Assembly (NCBI GenBank): GCA_023389275.1
Contig: JAEWEN010000065.1
Location: 1-28,574, forward strand
Origin: Bacillota bacterium
GTDB lineage: Bacteria; Bacillota; Clostridia; Clostridiales; Caloramatoraceae
Reading direction: 5' to 3'
DNA: 28,574 nt
Shown here piece by piece: positions 13,381-21,690 of the stretch. Both the position numbers and the translations under genes were made by a program. Within the stretch, counting starts at the first letter, position 1, and the number at the start of each line of letters is the position of its first letter. A model generated the notes under the pieces. The model saw only the letters and a list, made by a program, of their open reading frames with translations, did not search any database and was not told the DNA's origin.

Positions 13381-15948
13381 TTGAATCTAAATGAAAAACA
13401 ACAACAGGTTGTTAATGAGCTTGATGAAAATATATTATTATTAGCATCAGCTGGAACAGGAAAAACGGAAACACTTTCAAATAGAATAGTTAATATTATA
13501 GAAACAAAAAAAGCAAACCCAGACGAAATACTTTGTATCACATTTACAAACAAAGCTGCAAAGGAAATGGAAGCAAGAATTAAGTCTACAGTAAAAAAAG
13601 ACGCAAATAAAATAACAATAAAAACATTTCACAGCTTTTGTTTTGATATTATTAAAAGGGAAGCAAAAAAGCATACAGATATATTTACAGACTTTATAGT
13701 TTTCGATGAAGATGACTGTAAAGAAATTATAAAATCTATAATAGAGAAAAGGTTTTCTATAAATATACTGCAAAGTTTAATTAACTTTGTTAAGGAAGAA
13801 ATTTTAAAGAAAAACATAAGCTATGAAGATGCTCTTTTAAATGTTTTAAGTGAAAAAGAAGGGGAGCTAAAGTATGCTGCAAAAAGCAATGCAGACAACT
13901 ATTTTGAATTTAAAACATATGCTTCAACCTATGGGGTAGCTTTAGTTACAGCATATAATAAAGAGCTTGAAAAAAATCACGGACTTGATTTTAATGACCT
14001 TATTATTCATACAAAAAGAATTATGGAAAATCAAGAGGTTGTTTCTTATTTAAGAGAAAAATATAAGTATATAAATATTGATGAAGTTCAAGATACAAGT
14101 ATTGAAGAATACTTAATTATAGAAAAGCTTTTCTATAAAAATAATATACTTCTTTGTGGAGATATTTTTCAAACAATATATGCTTGGAGAGGATCAAATC
14201 CAGAGAAAATATTTAGCTTATATAGAGAAAAATATTTACCTTTGGAAATAGTTTTTGATGTAAATTATAGAGCTACTAAAAACCTAACAAATGCATCATT
14301 AGATTTTCTTTTTAATGCATTTGAAGTTGCATCTAATTTATACAAAAGTGGCTTTACATGTGAATCTAAAAATGAAGGGGATAAAATATATTTAAAGTCT
14401 TGTGATTCTATGTTTGAAGAAGCAAAATACATAAATAATGAAATAGCCAGTCTTTTACAAAGAGGAGAAGATATTTCAAAAACGTGTATATTAACTAGAA
14501 GTAATAGATACAATAAAGACCTTAGTCGTGAGCTTTCTTATATGCAAAAAGATGGACAAGGTTTTGAATTTATTCTTGTAGATGAGTATAAGTTTTTTAG
14601 AAGAATAGAAATAAAAGACGTAATTGCGTTTTTTAAGCTTATAGGAAATAAACATGATACTACAAGTCTTAAAAGAATAATTAAAAGATTTCCTACAGGT
14701 ATTGGAGAAAAAACATTAGCAGAAATAGAAAGTAAAGAGTATAAGGAAATTGGAATATCTATAAGTGATTTTATAGATGATAAAACATATAAAGGAGAGT
14801 ATTTTTCTACTTTAATAGATGAATTTAGTAAAGACAATATAGTTGTATTTGATGTTGAAAGTACAGGTGTAGATGTTACAGAAGATGAAATTATACAAAT
14901 AGCAGCTATTAAGGTAAATTCAAAAGGTGAAACAATTAAAGTGTTTGAAAAATTTATTAAACCTAGAAAGTCGGTGGAAGATTCTTTTTATGTTCATGGA
15001 TTTACTGATGAGTTTTTAATGGAAAATGGAGAAGAGAAGTCTAAGGTACTTAATGAGTTTATAGAGTTTTCTAAAGATGCTGTTATAGTAGGACACAACG
15101 TACAATTTGATATAAATATATTAAGCAGCGAAATTTATAGAGAAAAGCTAAATGGACCTTATTTTAAAGGTTTTTATGATACTTTAGATATTTATAGAAG
15201 GTTTTATAGTAATCTTGAAAACCATAAACTTGAAACATTAAGTAGGGTTTTTAAAACAAATCATAAACCAACCCATGATGCTATGGATGATATAGAAGCT
15301 ACGAAAGAACTTTTAGTTATGGCAATTAATGAAAAAATAAAGCCTACATCACTTGAAAGAATAGCATATACTTCAAAACACATAAAATCATTTGAAAAAA
15401 TATCTTCATATATTAGAAAGTTATTTACCATATCAAATGAAAAAAGGCCACATGATATAGTAACTTTTCTTGTAAATGATTTAAAGTTAGGTGAGTTTTA
15501 TAAAGGAAGCGATAAAATAGAAAGACTTAGGTATTTTTATAAGTTTTTAAAAGACATGGAGGAAGATATAACTTACAGAGAAAAGTCATCTAGAGATGCT
15601 GTATTAGAGGTTTTAAAACTAACTTCTCTTTCAAATGGTGAAATGGAGAATATAGTTACTAAAAGAACAGGAAAAGTAAGAATTCCTATAATAACTGTCC
15701 ATCAATCAAAGGGGCTTGAATATGAAAATGTATTTTTAGCAGGCCTTCAAGAAAATAACTTTCCTTCTTTTATATCTAAAAGTTATGATGAAATAGAAGA
15801 AGAAAAAAGAACTTTTTATGTAGCAATAACAAGGGCTAAAAAAAGACTTTATCTTACTTATAATACATATAATAAAAACTATGCGCCTAGAGAAAGAAGT
15901 AGATTTATTAATCTTTTACCTATAAATTATATTAAAGAGGTTAAATAA
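13381..15948 (+). CDS. UvrD/Rep-family helicase with an internal DEDDh 3'-5' exonuclease domain
   Basis: 855 residues, TTG start 7 nt after AGGAGG. Superfamily 1A helicase motifs are complete: LNEKQQQVV (residues 3-11), Walker A ASAGTGKT (22-29), DEVQD (234-238), GDIFQTIYAWRG, HQSKGLE (774-780) and VAITRAKKRLYL near the end. Between about residues 485 and 660, inside the region where subdomain 2B should lie, sits a DnaQ-like exonuclease. Its residues are D491 and E493 (FDVESTG), D577 (GHNVQFD), and H632 and D637 (HDAMDD). Helicase unwinding with 3'-5' DNA trimming in one chain suggests a role in repair or recombination. The gene is monocistronic. The function is inferred from the domains. Confidence 0.9.
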   Translation: MNLNEKQQQVVNELDENILLLASAGTGKTETLSNRIVNIIETKKANPDEILCITFTNKAAKEMEARIKSTVKKDANKITIKTFHSFCFDIIKREAKKHTDIFTDFIVFDEDDCKEIIKSIIEKRFSINILQSLINFVKEEILKKNISYEDALLNVLSEKEGELKYAAKSNADNYFEFKTYASTYGVALVTAYNKELEKNHGLDFNDLIIHTKRIMENQEVVSYLREKYKYINIDEVQDTSIEEYLIIEKLFYKNNILLCGDIFQTIYAWRGSNPEKIFSLYREKYLPLEIVFDVNYRATKNLTNASLDFLFNAFEVASNLYKSGFTCESKNEGDKIYLKSCDSMFEEAKYINNEIASLLQRGEDISKTCILTRSNRYNKDLSRELSYMQKDGQGFEFILVDEYKFFRRIEIKDVIAFFKLIGNKHDTTSLKRIIKRFPTGIGEKTLAEIESKEYKEIGISISDFIDDKTYKGEYFSTLIDEFSKDNIVVFDVESTGVDVTEDEIIQIAAIKVNSKGETIKVFEKFIKPRKSVEDSFYVHGFTDEFLMENGEEKSKVLNEFIEFSKDAVIVGHNVQFDINILSSEIYREKLNGPYFKGFYDTLDIYRRFYSNLENHKLETLSRVFKTNHKPTHDAMDDIEATKELLVMAINEKIKPTSLERIAYTSKHIKSFEKISSYIRKLFTISNEKRPHDIVTFLVNDLKLGEFYKGSDKIERLRYFYKFLKDMEEDITYREKSSRDAVLEVLKLTSLSNGEMENIVTKRTGKVRIPIITVHQSKGLEYENVFLAGLQENNFPSFISKSYDEIEEEKRTFYVAITRAKKRLYLTYNTYNKNYAPRERSRFINLLPINYIKEVK

Positions 15949-15998
15949 ACATATAATACCACATATAATTTTCTCTTTTTAAACCTATACTATAACTG

Positions 15999-16018
15999 TT
16001 GAACAAAGTAAGGTTCAA
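15999..16018 (+). promoter_or_regulatory. Inverted repeat before the Gln/Ser-rich gene
   Basis: TTGAAC (15999-16004) and GTTCAA (16013-16018) with 8 nt between, 33 nt before the start codon. It could be an operator or a leader hairpin. The spacing does not fit a LexA box (N4). Confidence 0.35.
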
Positions 16019-16050
16019 AAATATAGGGTGGTTTTTAGGAGGTATTCATT

Positions 16051-16314
16051 ATGAATTCAAATTCAATGAATCAAAATCAAATGCAAAACAGTAGCTCACA
16101 AGGTAGTCTTCAAAGCACTAGCTTAGATAGCCAAATACAAAATGCATCAAAAACATTAAATGGAGTTCAAGCAAAGGCTGGAGAAAGTGCAGCTATGGCA
16201 GCGGCGCAACAATTTATGCAAACTGGAAATGCTGATCTTTCAAGCCAATCGCTTCAAAATACAGTTCAGCAAGGTAGACAATCAGGATCATCAAGTCAAG
16301 GATCAATGCAGTAA
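16051..16314 (+). CDS. Small Gln/Ser/Asn-rich protein, unknown
   Basis: 87 residues of low complexity, dominated by Gln, Ser, Asn, Ala and Met, with almost no aromatic residues and few acidic ones. A short middle segment (about residues 31-55, with KAGESAAMAAAQQFM) could form a helix. The ends look disordered. No signal peptide or membrane segment is present. The composition recalls spore-associated proteins such as the gamma-type small acid-soluble proteins of Bacillus, but no family motif is present, so I do not assign it. A strong AGGAGG lies 8 nt before the ATG. It has its own terminator. Upstream, CATATAAT occurs twice, 12 bp apart (15950-15957, 15962-15969), and TATACTA is at 15986-15992. 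Confidence 0.65.
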   Translation: MNSNSMNQNQMQNSSSQGSLQSTSLDSQIQNASKTLNGVQAKAGESAAMAAAQQFMQTGNADLSSQSLQNTVQQGRQSGSSSQGSMQ

Positions 16315-16321
16315 ATAAAAT

Positions 16322-16349
16322 AGGACTATCCATTTAGGATAGTCCTTTT
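16322..16349. terminator. Terminator between convergent genes, 10-bp perfect stem
   Basis: AGGACTATCC (16322-16331) and GGATAGTCCT (16337-16346), ATTTA loop, T-rich tails on both strands. Confidence 0.85.
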
Positions 16350-16379
16350 AATTTAGAGTTTATTATTTTTGGTTTATTT

Positions 16380-17549
16380 TTAAGCTTTCTTTGAAAACTC
16401 TTCCTTAGCTTCTTTTTGTAATTTTTCATTTGTTAAATAATCAAGAGCTGTAAGAGCCATAGCTTTAGCTCCAAGAATCATTCCATTGTATCCTTCTTCA
16501 GAGTTACTAGCTTCTCTAAAACCATCAGTATGACCTACTAGAGTTTCTGGTCCTATTTTTATGTAAGGTCCGATTGTTGGACATACATAACTAACATTTC
16601 CAACATCCCAAGCATAGTTTGCTTCTTCTTTTTCTAAGTAGTCAACTCCAAGTTCATCAAATACATTTTGGAAAGCCTGTGATAAAGCTTCATTAGGTAT
16701 TAGATCTTCAAAAATTTCTTTATCACTTTCACACTTATATGTACATCCTGTAACAAGTGCTCCTGCTTTTGCACAGTTTTCAATTTTTGCTAAAACATCA
16801 TTTAATACCGCTTTTTTATCAGCTCTAACACTTAGGTTTAGTACACATTTATCTGGAATAGTGTTTGCTCCAATTCCACCTTCTTCAATAATAGGGTTAA
16901 CTATTACTCTTGGTAGGAATTGTTGACGTATTCCGTTTATGTTGTTTATCATTAAGTTTCCTGCTGTTAGTGCATTAATTCCTTCATGAGGAGAACCTCC
17001 TGCATGAGCAGGTTTTCCATAGAAAGTAACTTTAATAGTTGCTGATGCAACTAGGCATCTTCTAACAATGTTTCTGCCTTCTGCATGACACATCATAGCT
17101 GCATCTACACCGTCAAAAGCACCTTCTCTTATCATGATAGCTTTTGCTCCAGCATTAGAAACACAACCTTCTTCAGCAGGTGTTCCTATAAGTTTTAAAG
17201 TTCCAGGAACTTTATCCATAACTTTTCCAAGTGCTATTGCTGCTGCTACTGATGAAACTGAAAATAGGTTATGTCCACAAGCATGTCCAATTCCAACTAA
17301 AGCGTCGTACTCTGACATAATAGCTAGTGTAGGGCCTTCTCCATTTCCTTTTTTAGTAGCTATAAATGCAGTATCAAGTCCTGCAGCTTTTTTTTCTATT
17401 TCAAAGCCTTCTTTTTCAAGAATGTCCATTAGTTTTTCACTAGCTTTGTATTCTTCAAATCCTATTTCAGGATTTTCCCAAATATAGTGTGCAACATCTT
17501 TGTAAAAATCTTTGTTTTCATCTAAATGCTTTAAAATAACTTCTCTCAT
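16380..17549 (-). CDS. M20 family metal-dependent amidohydrolase (AbgB-like)
   Basis: 389 residues, cytoplasmic. The M20D carboxypeptidase/aminoacylase pattern is clear: ENPEIGFEE near the N-terminus, GHACGHN (residues 88-94, metal ligands C91 and H93), PAEEG (124-128), CHAEG (154-158) and a C-terminal GHTDGF. Relatives cleave p-aminobenzoyl-glutamate, N-acyl amino acids or indole-acyl conjugates with two divalent metals. It lies 39 nt after an AbgT-type transporter on the same strand, so import and hydrolysis of an amide such as p-aminobenzoyl-glutamate is likely. The exact substrate is not determined. Start ATG follows AGGAGGG by 8 nt. Confidence 0.9.
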   Translation of the reverse strand: MREVILKHLDENKDFYKDVAHYIWENPEIGFEEYKASEKLMDILEKEGFEIEKKAAGLDTAFIATKKGNGEGPTLAIMSEYDALVGIGHACGHNLFSVSSVAAAIALGKVMDKVPGTLKLIGTPAEEGCVSNAGAKAIMIREGAFDGVDAAMMCHAEGRNIVRRCLVASATIKVTFYGKPAHAGGSPHEGINALTAGNLMINNINGIRQQFLPRVIVNPIIEEGGIGANTIPDKCVLNLSVRADKKAVLNDVLAKIENCAKAGALVTGCTYKCESDKEIFEDLIPNEALSQAFQNVFDELGVDYLEKEEANYAWDVGNVSYVCPTIGPYIKIGPETLVGHTDGFREASNSEEGYNGMILGAKAMALTALDYLTNEKLQKEAKEEFSKKA

Positions 17550-17588
17550 AAAACAGCCCTCCTAAAGATTATTCTTAAGTGTTTTGAA

Positions 17589-19106
17589 TTATTTTATGTA
17601 TACACCAGGTCCTAGTGGTAGGTTGAACACTGTCCATACTATTAGAAGTAATGTCCAAGATAATAAAAATGCAACAGCTATTGGCATCATAGCTGATATT
17701 ACTGTACCAAGACCAGCTTTTTTGTTGTACTTTTGACAACAAATTATTATAAATGGTAGGAATGGCTCAAGTGGTGATACACAGTTTGTAACAGAGTCAG
17801 CTATTCTGTATGCAGCTTGAGTATAAGCCGGGTTCATACCTAATTGCATAAACATTGGTATAAATATTGGTGCAAGTAATGCCCATTTTGCTGATGAACT
17901 TCCCATTAAGAAGTTTATACATGTTACAAATGCTATAAATCCTACAACTAGAGGAATTCCTGATATACCTGCACTGCTAAAGAATTCTGCTCCTTTAACA
18001 GATAAAAGTAGTCCTAGATTTGAATATGAGAAAAACTCAACAAATTGTGCTGCAAAGAAGCAAAGAACTATAAAGCTTGCAAAGCCTTTCATTGAATTTG
18101 TCATATGTTTTTCAACATCACCAGTATTTTTAATAGTTCCTACTGTAATACCATAAGCTAGAGCTATTACAATAAACCATAAAAGTAGTATCATAATCAT
18201 TGATGATAAGAAAGGTGAAGGTATAAGTCCACCTGTCTCAGGGTTTCTAAGTGGGGCATTAGCTGGTACTGTAATAGCTGCAATAGCTAATATGTATAAA
18301 ACTGTTGCAATACCTGCATTTCTAAGCCCTTTATTTTCAATAGGTGTAATTTCCATAAGTTTTTGATCTTCATCAGAATCTTCACTATCTTTAGGATCAT
18401 ATTTACCAAGTCTTGGTTCAACAATTTTTTCAATAACAACTGTACCAACTAAAGAAAGTACAAATGTTGATGCTATCATAAAGAACCAGTTTACTGCTGG
18501 GTGAACAACAGCTGATGGATCAATTATTTGAGCAGCTTTTTCTGTAATACCTGCTAAAAGTACATCTGTTGGTGTAACTAAAAGGTTTGCACTAAGTCCA
18601 GCAGCAACACCTGCAAAACCTCCTGCAATACCTGCAATAGGATTTCTTCCTAAAGCTTTAAATATAAGTCCACCAAGTGGTGGTATAACTACAAATGTAG
18701 CACTTCCAGCTATGTTTCCTAATATTCCTGAAAAAACTACTATGAAAGTAACAAGGGTTTTAGGTGCTCCAACTATAGTTTTTCTTAAAAATGTTCTTAA
18801 AAGTCCAGTTTCTTCCGCAAGTCCTAAACCAATCATCATAACAAGAACCATACCAAGTGGTGGGAAATTAATAAAGTTTTTAACTACATTATCAAAAATC
18901 CAAACAAGTCCTTCAGCTGATAATAAGCTTTTTATGCTTTCAGTTTCTCCTGTTCCAGGATGAACAACTGATGTTCCTGACATAAGTGCAGAAATAACCA
19001 TAACAATTACAGCTAGGATCATGAAAATGTAAATAGGGTGTGGAAGCATATTTCCTAGTTTTTCAATAGCCCCTAGAAAACCTTTTTGAGTTTTCTTATT
19101 TTCCAT
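17589..19106 (-). CDS. abgT: AbgT family transporter
   Basis: 505 residues, close to the family's usual length of about 510, with roughly a dozen membrane segments. Family segments are visible: GAIEKLGNMLPHPIYIF at the N-terminus, GLGLAEETGLLR, SATFVVIPPLG, LLVTPTDVLLAG, and NFLMGSSSAKWALLAPIF with YRIADSVTNCVSPLEPF near the C-terminus. AbgT proteins carry p-aminobenzoyl-glutamate or, in some bacteria, export sulfonamides, using a cation gradient. Here the downstream amidohydrolase argues for uptake of a folate breakdown product or similar amide. The start has AAGGAGG upstream. It is the first gene of a two-gene operon that diverges from a TetR gene. Confidence 0.92.
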   Translation of the reverse strand: MENKKTQKGFLGAIEKLGNMLPHPIYIFMILAVIVMVISALMSGTSVVHPGTGETESIKSLLSAEGLVWIFDNVVKNFINFPPLGMVLVMMIGLGLAEETGLLRTFLRKTIVGAPKTLVTFIVVFSGILGNIAGSATFVVIPPLGGLIFKALGRNPIAGIAGGFAGVAAGLSANLLVTPTDVLLAGITEKAAQIIDPSAVVHPAVNWFFMIASTFVLSLVGTVVIEKIVEPRLGKYDPKDSEDSDEDQKLMEITPIENKGLRNAGIATVLYILAIAAITVPANAPLRNPETGGLIPSPFLSSMIMILLLWFIVIALAYGITVGTIKNTGDVEKHMTNSMKGFASFIVLCFFAAQFVEFFSYSNLGLLLSVKGAEFFSSAGISGIPLVVGFIAFVTCINFLMGSSSAKWALLAPIFIPMFMQLGMNPAYTQAAYRIADSVTNCVSPLEPFLPFIIICCQKYNKKAGLGTVISAMMPIAVAFLLSWTLLLIVWTVFNLPLGPGVYIK

Positions 19107-19193
19107 GTTAATTCCTCCTTTGTTTATTAGTATTTATATATTTCATGCAGGTATCACCTACAAAAATATTAAAAAAAAGTATTTTTCGAATAT

Positions 19194-19213
19194 TCAGAAT
19201 ATTACTATTCTGA
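19194..19213. promoter_or_regulatory. Perfect inverted repeat, candidate TetR operator at the abgT promoter
   Basis: TCAGAATA (19194-19201), TTAC, TATTCTGA (19206-19213). It would lie over the first transcribed bases of abgT if the promoter at 19224-19253 is used. Size and symmetry suit a TetR dimer. Confidence 0.5.
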
Positions 19214-19223
19214 TTTCTAAATC

Positions 19224-19253
19224 ATTAAAGTGAAAATATAATTACATTTACAA
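19224..19253 (-). promoter_or_regulatory. Candidate promoter of the abgT-amidohydrolase operon
   Basis: On the minus strand, TTGTAA (19253-19248), 18 bp, TTTAAT (19229-19224). An alternative further upstream on the same strand is TTTACA, 17 bp, TATATT (19299-19271). Confidence 0.35.
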
Positions 19254-19345
19254 ATAATGCTTATAATATAAATATATTATATTTATTGGAATATGTAAAC
19301 TATTTTTTTGAATATGGTTTCTTAAAATGTATTTTATAAAACTCT

Positions 19346-19374
19346 TTGACTAATTTAAAATGACAATATATACT
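19346..19374 (+). promoter_or_regulatory. Sigma-A promoter of the tetR gene
   Basis: TTGACT (19346-19351), 17 bp, TATACT (19369-19374). Confidence 0.65.
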
Positions 19375-19397
19375 ATATTAGGCTTTGGGTTATATGT

Positions 19398-19421
19398 CCT
19401 ATATGTCTAATCATATATAGG
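19398..19421. promoter_or_regulatory. Inverted repeat downstream of the tetR promoter
   Basis: CCTATAT (19398-19404) and ATATAGG (19415-19421), 10 nt between, starting about 17 nt after the likely transcription start. It is a possible autoregulatory site or leader hairpin. Its sequence differs from the 19194 repeat. Confidence 0.35.
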
Positions 19422-19471
19422 AAACCAAAAATATAAAAATGTTTTTTAAAATATAAAAGGAGTTGTATTTT

Positions 19472-19996
19472 TTGAAAACTAAAATTGTAAAAGAAGTATT
19501 TAACATTTTAAATAAACATGGTATGAAAAAACTAACAGTATCTGAAATAGCTTCTAATATGAAAATAAGTAAAAAAACTATATATGAACACTTTCAAAGT
19601 AAAGATGAGATTATAAAAGATGTTATAGATTTATATATTAATGAAAATTATGAAGAGCTTGATAAACAGCTTGAAAATTGTACTACTATTGTAGAGGAAT
19701 TAAAAATATGTTGTTATCTTTTCCTACTATCACCATACACATTTTTCAAAAATAATAAAGAAGAAATATACTCAATGTTCCCAGAGAAATATAAATTAAT
19801 AGAAGACTTAATAGAATATAAAACTAATAAAATTATTGAAGTTTATGAAAAAGGAGTTAAGGAAGGTCTTTTTAATGAAAATATAGATCCTTTAACAATA
19901 ACATTTATGGCTAAGTCATTTTTAGATAGAGAAGAAATAGACGAAAACTTATTTGAAAGTTTTTATGAGATTCTTTTATATGGATGTATAAAATAG
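19472..19996 (+). CDS. TetR/AcrR family transcriptional regulator
   Basis: 174 residues from TTG 19472, which lies 9 nt after AGGAG (19458-19462 region). A TTG at 19463 directly abuts that site and is rejected. The N-terminal helix-turn-helix is typical: KLTVSEIASNMKISKKTIYEHFQSK at about residues 18-42, read as two adjoining helices. The C-terminal ligand domain is diverged, as is normal for the family. It is divergent from the abgT operon, so local control of transport and hydrolysis in response to the imported amide, with autoregulation, is the simplest model. The ligand is unknown. Confidence 0.88.
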   Translation: MKTKIVKEVFNILNKHGMKKLTVSEIASNMKISKKTIYEHFQSKDEIIKDVIDLYINENYEELDKQLENCTTIVEELKICCYLFLLSPYTFFKNNKEEIYSMFPEKYKLIEDLIEYKTNKIIEVYEKGVKEGLFNENIDPLTITFMAKSFLDREEIDENLFESFYEILLYGCIK

Positions 19997-20033
19997 CTTC
20001 TACAAAATGATTTAGAATCATTTTGTAGAAGCT
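19995..20033. terminator. 18-bp perfect hairpin shared by two convergent genes
   Basis: AGCTTCTACAAAATGATT (19995-20012), TAG loop, and its exact complement (20016-20033). It includes most of the tetR stop codon on one side and the last five codons of the phosphatase on the other. T-runs beyond the stem are short, so it may act as a terminator, an mRNA 3'-end stabiliser, or both. Confidence 0.65.
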
Positions 20034-20884
20034 GTTTCTATAGAATAGTTTATCCACTTTGAATATGAAATTTTAAAACCTGAGTTTTTATTTTCTTGAA
20101 CATATGTGTAAAATTCTTTTAAAAAAGCATACTTATGTTTTTCGTCTAACAAATTTGAACCACCTATTTTGTATTGATAATTAAGTATCTCATGGAGGCT
20201 TAGATTATTAGGGTTTTTAACTATTTGATACATTGATAAAAATAAAGTAGTTCTTCCTTCTCCAGCTTCGCAGTGAAAATGAAGGTGGGAGTTTTTTACT
20301 TGGTTTTTAACAAAGTATATAAAATCATCTACTGTTTTAGCATCTGGTATCCATCTATCTTTAACAGAAAATCTTACATAGTTTAGGTTATTATTTTTAG
20401 CTATTGTTTGTTCGTTATTTACACTATCTACAAAAACATTATATAAAGGTCTAGTAGACCTACTGTATATAGTCACTTCTTTCCCTAGAGGAATAGATTT
20501 TAAGTCTTTCTTTTCTTGAAGCATAGTTTCAGCTGTTGTAAAACCATTATTTAAATCTACATATTGATTATAAAAGCTAATAGCAAAATCATTTATAAAG
20601 CCATGGGATTCTTGTCTTAAATCAATAATAAATAAGTTAGGTTTATTTATTTTCTTTTTTAATGTAGTAAATTGACTAGGAGTAGGTTGAGAGCTTCCAG
20701 ATATATTTAAAGATGACAAAATTCTAAATCTATCTGGTAATAGTTTTTTAGAATCACTATCTAAAACAATATATGCATCTGTTTCTTGTAGCTCTTTAGA
20801 TAAAGCAGTATTTAAAGGACTTAAGGTGTAAAATGATAGGGAAAGTGCAATAATAATAAAAGTAAATTTTTTGAAAAAATTCAT
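20018..20884 (-). CDS. Secreted PTP-like (cysteine) phytase-type phosphatase
   Basis: 288 residues. An N-terminal signal peptide (about residues 1-29, FIIIALSLSF core, cleavage near LNTALSKE) indicates secretion. The cysteine phosphatase P-loop is H204-C205-EAGEG-R211-T212, the HCEAGxGRT form typical of myo-inositol phosphate phosphatases such as the Selenomonas ruminantium enzyme. DLRQESHGF (about residues 93-101) and SVKDRWIPD (with the likely general-acid Asp) also fit that group. Length matches a single catalytic domain plus signal. Expected reaction: stepwise removal of phosphate from phytate or related inositol phosphates outside the cell. Protein phosphatase activity is the alternative. 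Confidence 0.85.
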   Translation of the reverse strand: MNFFKKFTFIIIALSLSFYTLSPLNTALSKELQETDAYIVLDSDSKKLLPDRFRILSSLNISGSSQPTPSQFTTLKKKINKPNLFIIDLRQESHGFINDFAISFYNQYVDLNNGFTTAETMLQEKKDLKSIPLGKEVTIYSRSTRPLYNVFVDSVNNEQTIAKNNNLNYVRFSVKDRWIPDAKTVDDFIYFVKNQVKNSHLHFHCEAGEGRTTLFLSMYQIVKNPNNLSLHEILNYQYKIGGSNLLDEKHKYAFLKEFYTYVQENKNSGFKISYSKWINYSIETASTK

Positions 20885-21115
20885 ATTAAACCCTCCTTTA
20901 TATATTTGTATATGTTATTATTATTTAGAAAAAACAAAAACTTATTCAAAAGTAGTACTTGGTGTATAAATTAGTATAGAAAAAATCTATTAATACTAAG
21001 GGTATTTATAGATAAACTGTATAGCTATAAAGGTAAAATAGTTTGAAATAAAGAGACTTACTTTGATATATTTAAGTTAAGAATAAATAGATGTATATTC
21101 TAAGGAGGGTAAATA

Positions 21116-21688
21116 ATGAAGACTATAGATTGTAAAGGACTTGAATGTCCAAAACCTGTTATTAATACAAAAAAAGCTTTAGATGCATCAAATGGGGAAG
21201 CTTTAGAAATAATAGTAGATAATGAAGTTGCTAGAGAAAATGTATCAAAATTTTTATCTACAAAAGAAGTTGCTTTTGAAATAAATGAGAAAAACGGATG
21301 CTTTCACATAGTAACTGAAGGTATTAATAAAGTAGAAGAGGTAAAAGAAGAAATAAGCGGAGACGTTATAGTATTTTCTAAAAACGTAATGGGTCAAGGT
21401 GATGATAAATTAGGTGAAGCTTTAATGAAAAGTTTTATGTTTGCTTTATCAGAGGCTAACCTTCCAAAAGCTATGTTATTTTTAAATGGAGGGGTTAAGC
21501 TTACAACTGAAGGTTCAGACTTAATAGATACTATAAAAGAATTTGAATCAAAAGGCGTTGAAGTTTTATCATGTGGAACATGTTTAGATTTCTATGGCTT
21601 AAAAGATAGCCTTAAAGTTGGAGGAATCACAAATATGTACACAATAGTAGAACATATGCAAAATGCAGGAAAGGTGATTAACTTATAA
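21116..21688 (+). CDS. yedF: YedF, sulfurtransferase-like selenium metabolism protein
   Basis: 190 residues in two domains. Residues 1-70 are TusA-like with C11 in LECPKP, the position of the persulfide or selenopersulfide-carrying cysteine. Residues about 84-190 are DsrE/F-like with SCGTC (C153, C156). This two-domain arrangement is the clostridial YedF, which is linked by genome co-occurrence to selenium metabolism and selenium-dependent molybdenum hydroxylases. Start ATG follows AAGGAGGG. The DUF3343 gene begins 2 nt after its stop, so the two are translationally coupled. No selD or selenoenzyme gene is in this window. Confidence 0.9.
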   Translation: MKTIDCKGLECPKPVINTKKALDASNGEALEIIVDNEVARENVSKFLSTKEVAFEINEKNGCFHIVTEGINKVEEVKEEISGDVIVFSKNVMGQGDDKLGEALMKSFMFALSEANLPKAMLFLNGGVKLTTEGSDLIDTIKEFESKGVEVLSCGTCLDFYGLKDSLKVGGITNMYTIVEHMQNAGKVINL

Positions 21689-21690
21689 CT

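Larger units (their letters stand above)
19107..19471. other. Divergent regulatory region between abgT and the tetR gene
   Basis: 365 bases without a gene. It holds candidate promoters in both directions and two inverted repeats, each just downstream of one of them (listed separately). It is very AT-rich. No riboswitch-like fold was recognised. Confidence 0.7.

Noticed and set aside
13308..14837. Several minus-strand open frames opposite the helicase gene.
   Set aside because: They are Phe/Ser/Cys-rich mirror translations of the AT-rich helicase coding strand.
15999..16018. TTGAAC-N8-GTTCAA as a LexA (SOS) box near the helicase gene.
   Set aside because: The Gram-positive LexA box is GAAC-N4-GTTC. 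The spacing here is 8, and the site follows rather than precedes the helicase.
17134..18963. Plus-strand open frames opposite the amidohydrolase and abgT genes.
   Set aside because: They are antisense shadows of genes with complete motifs.
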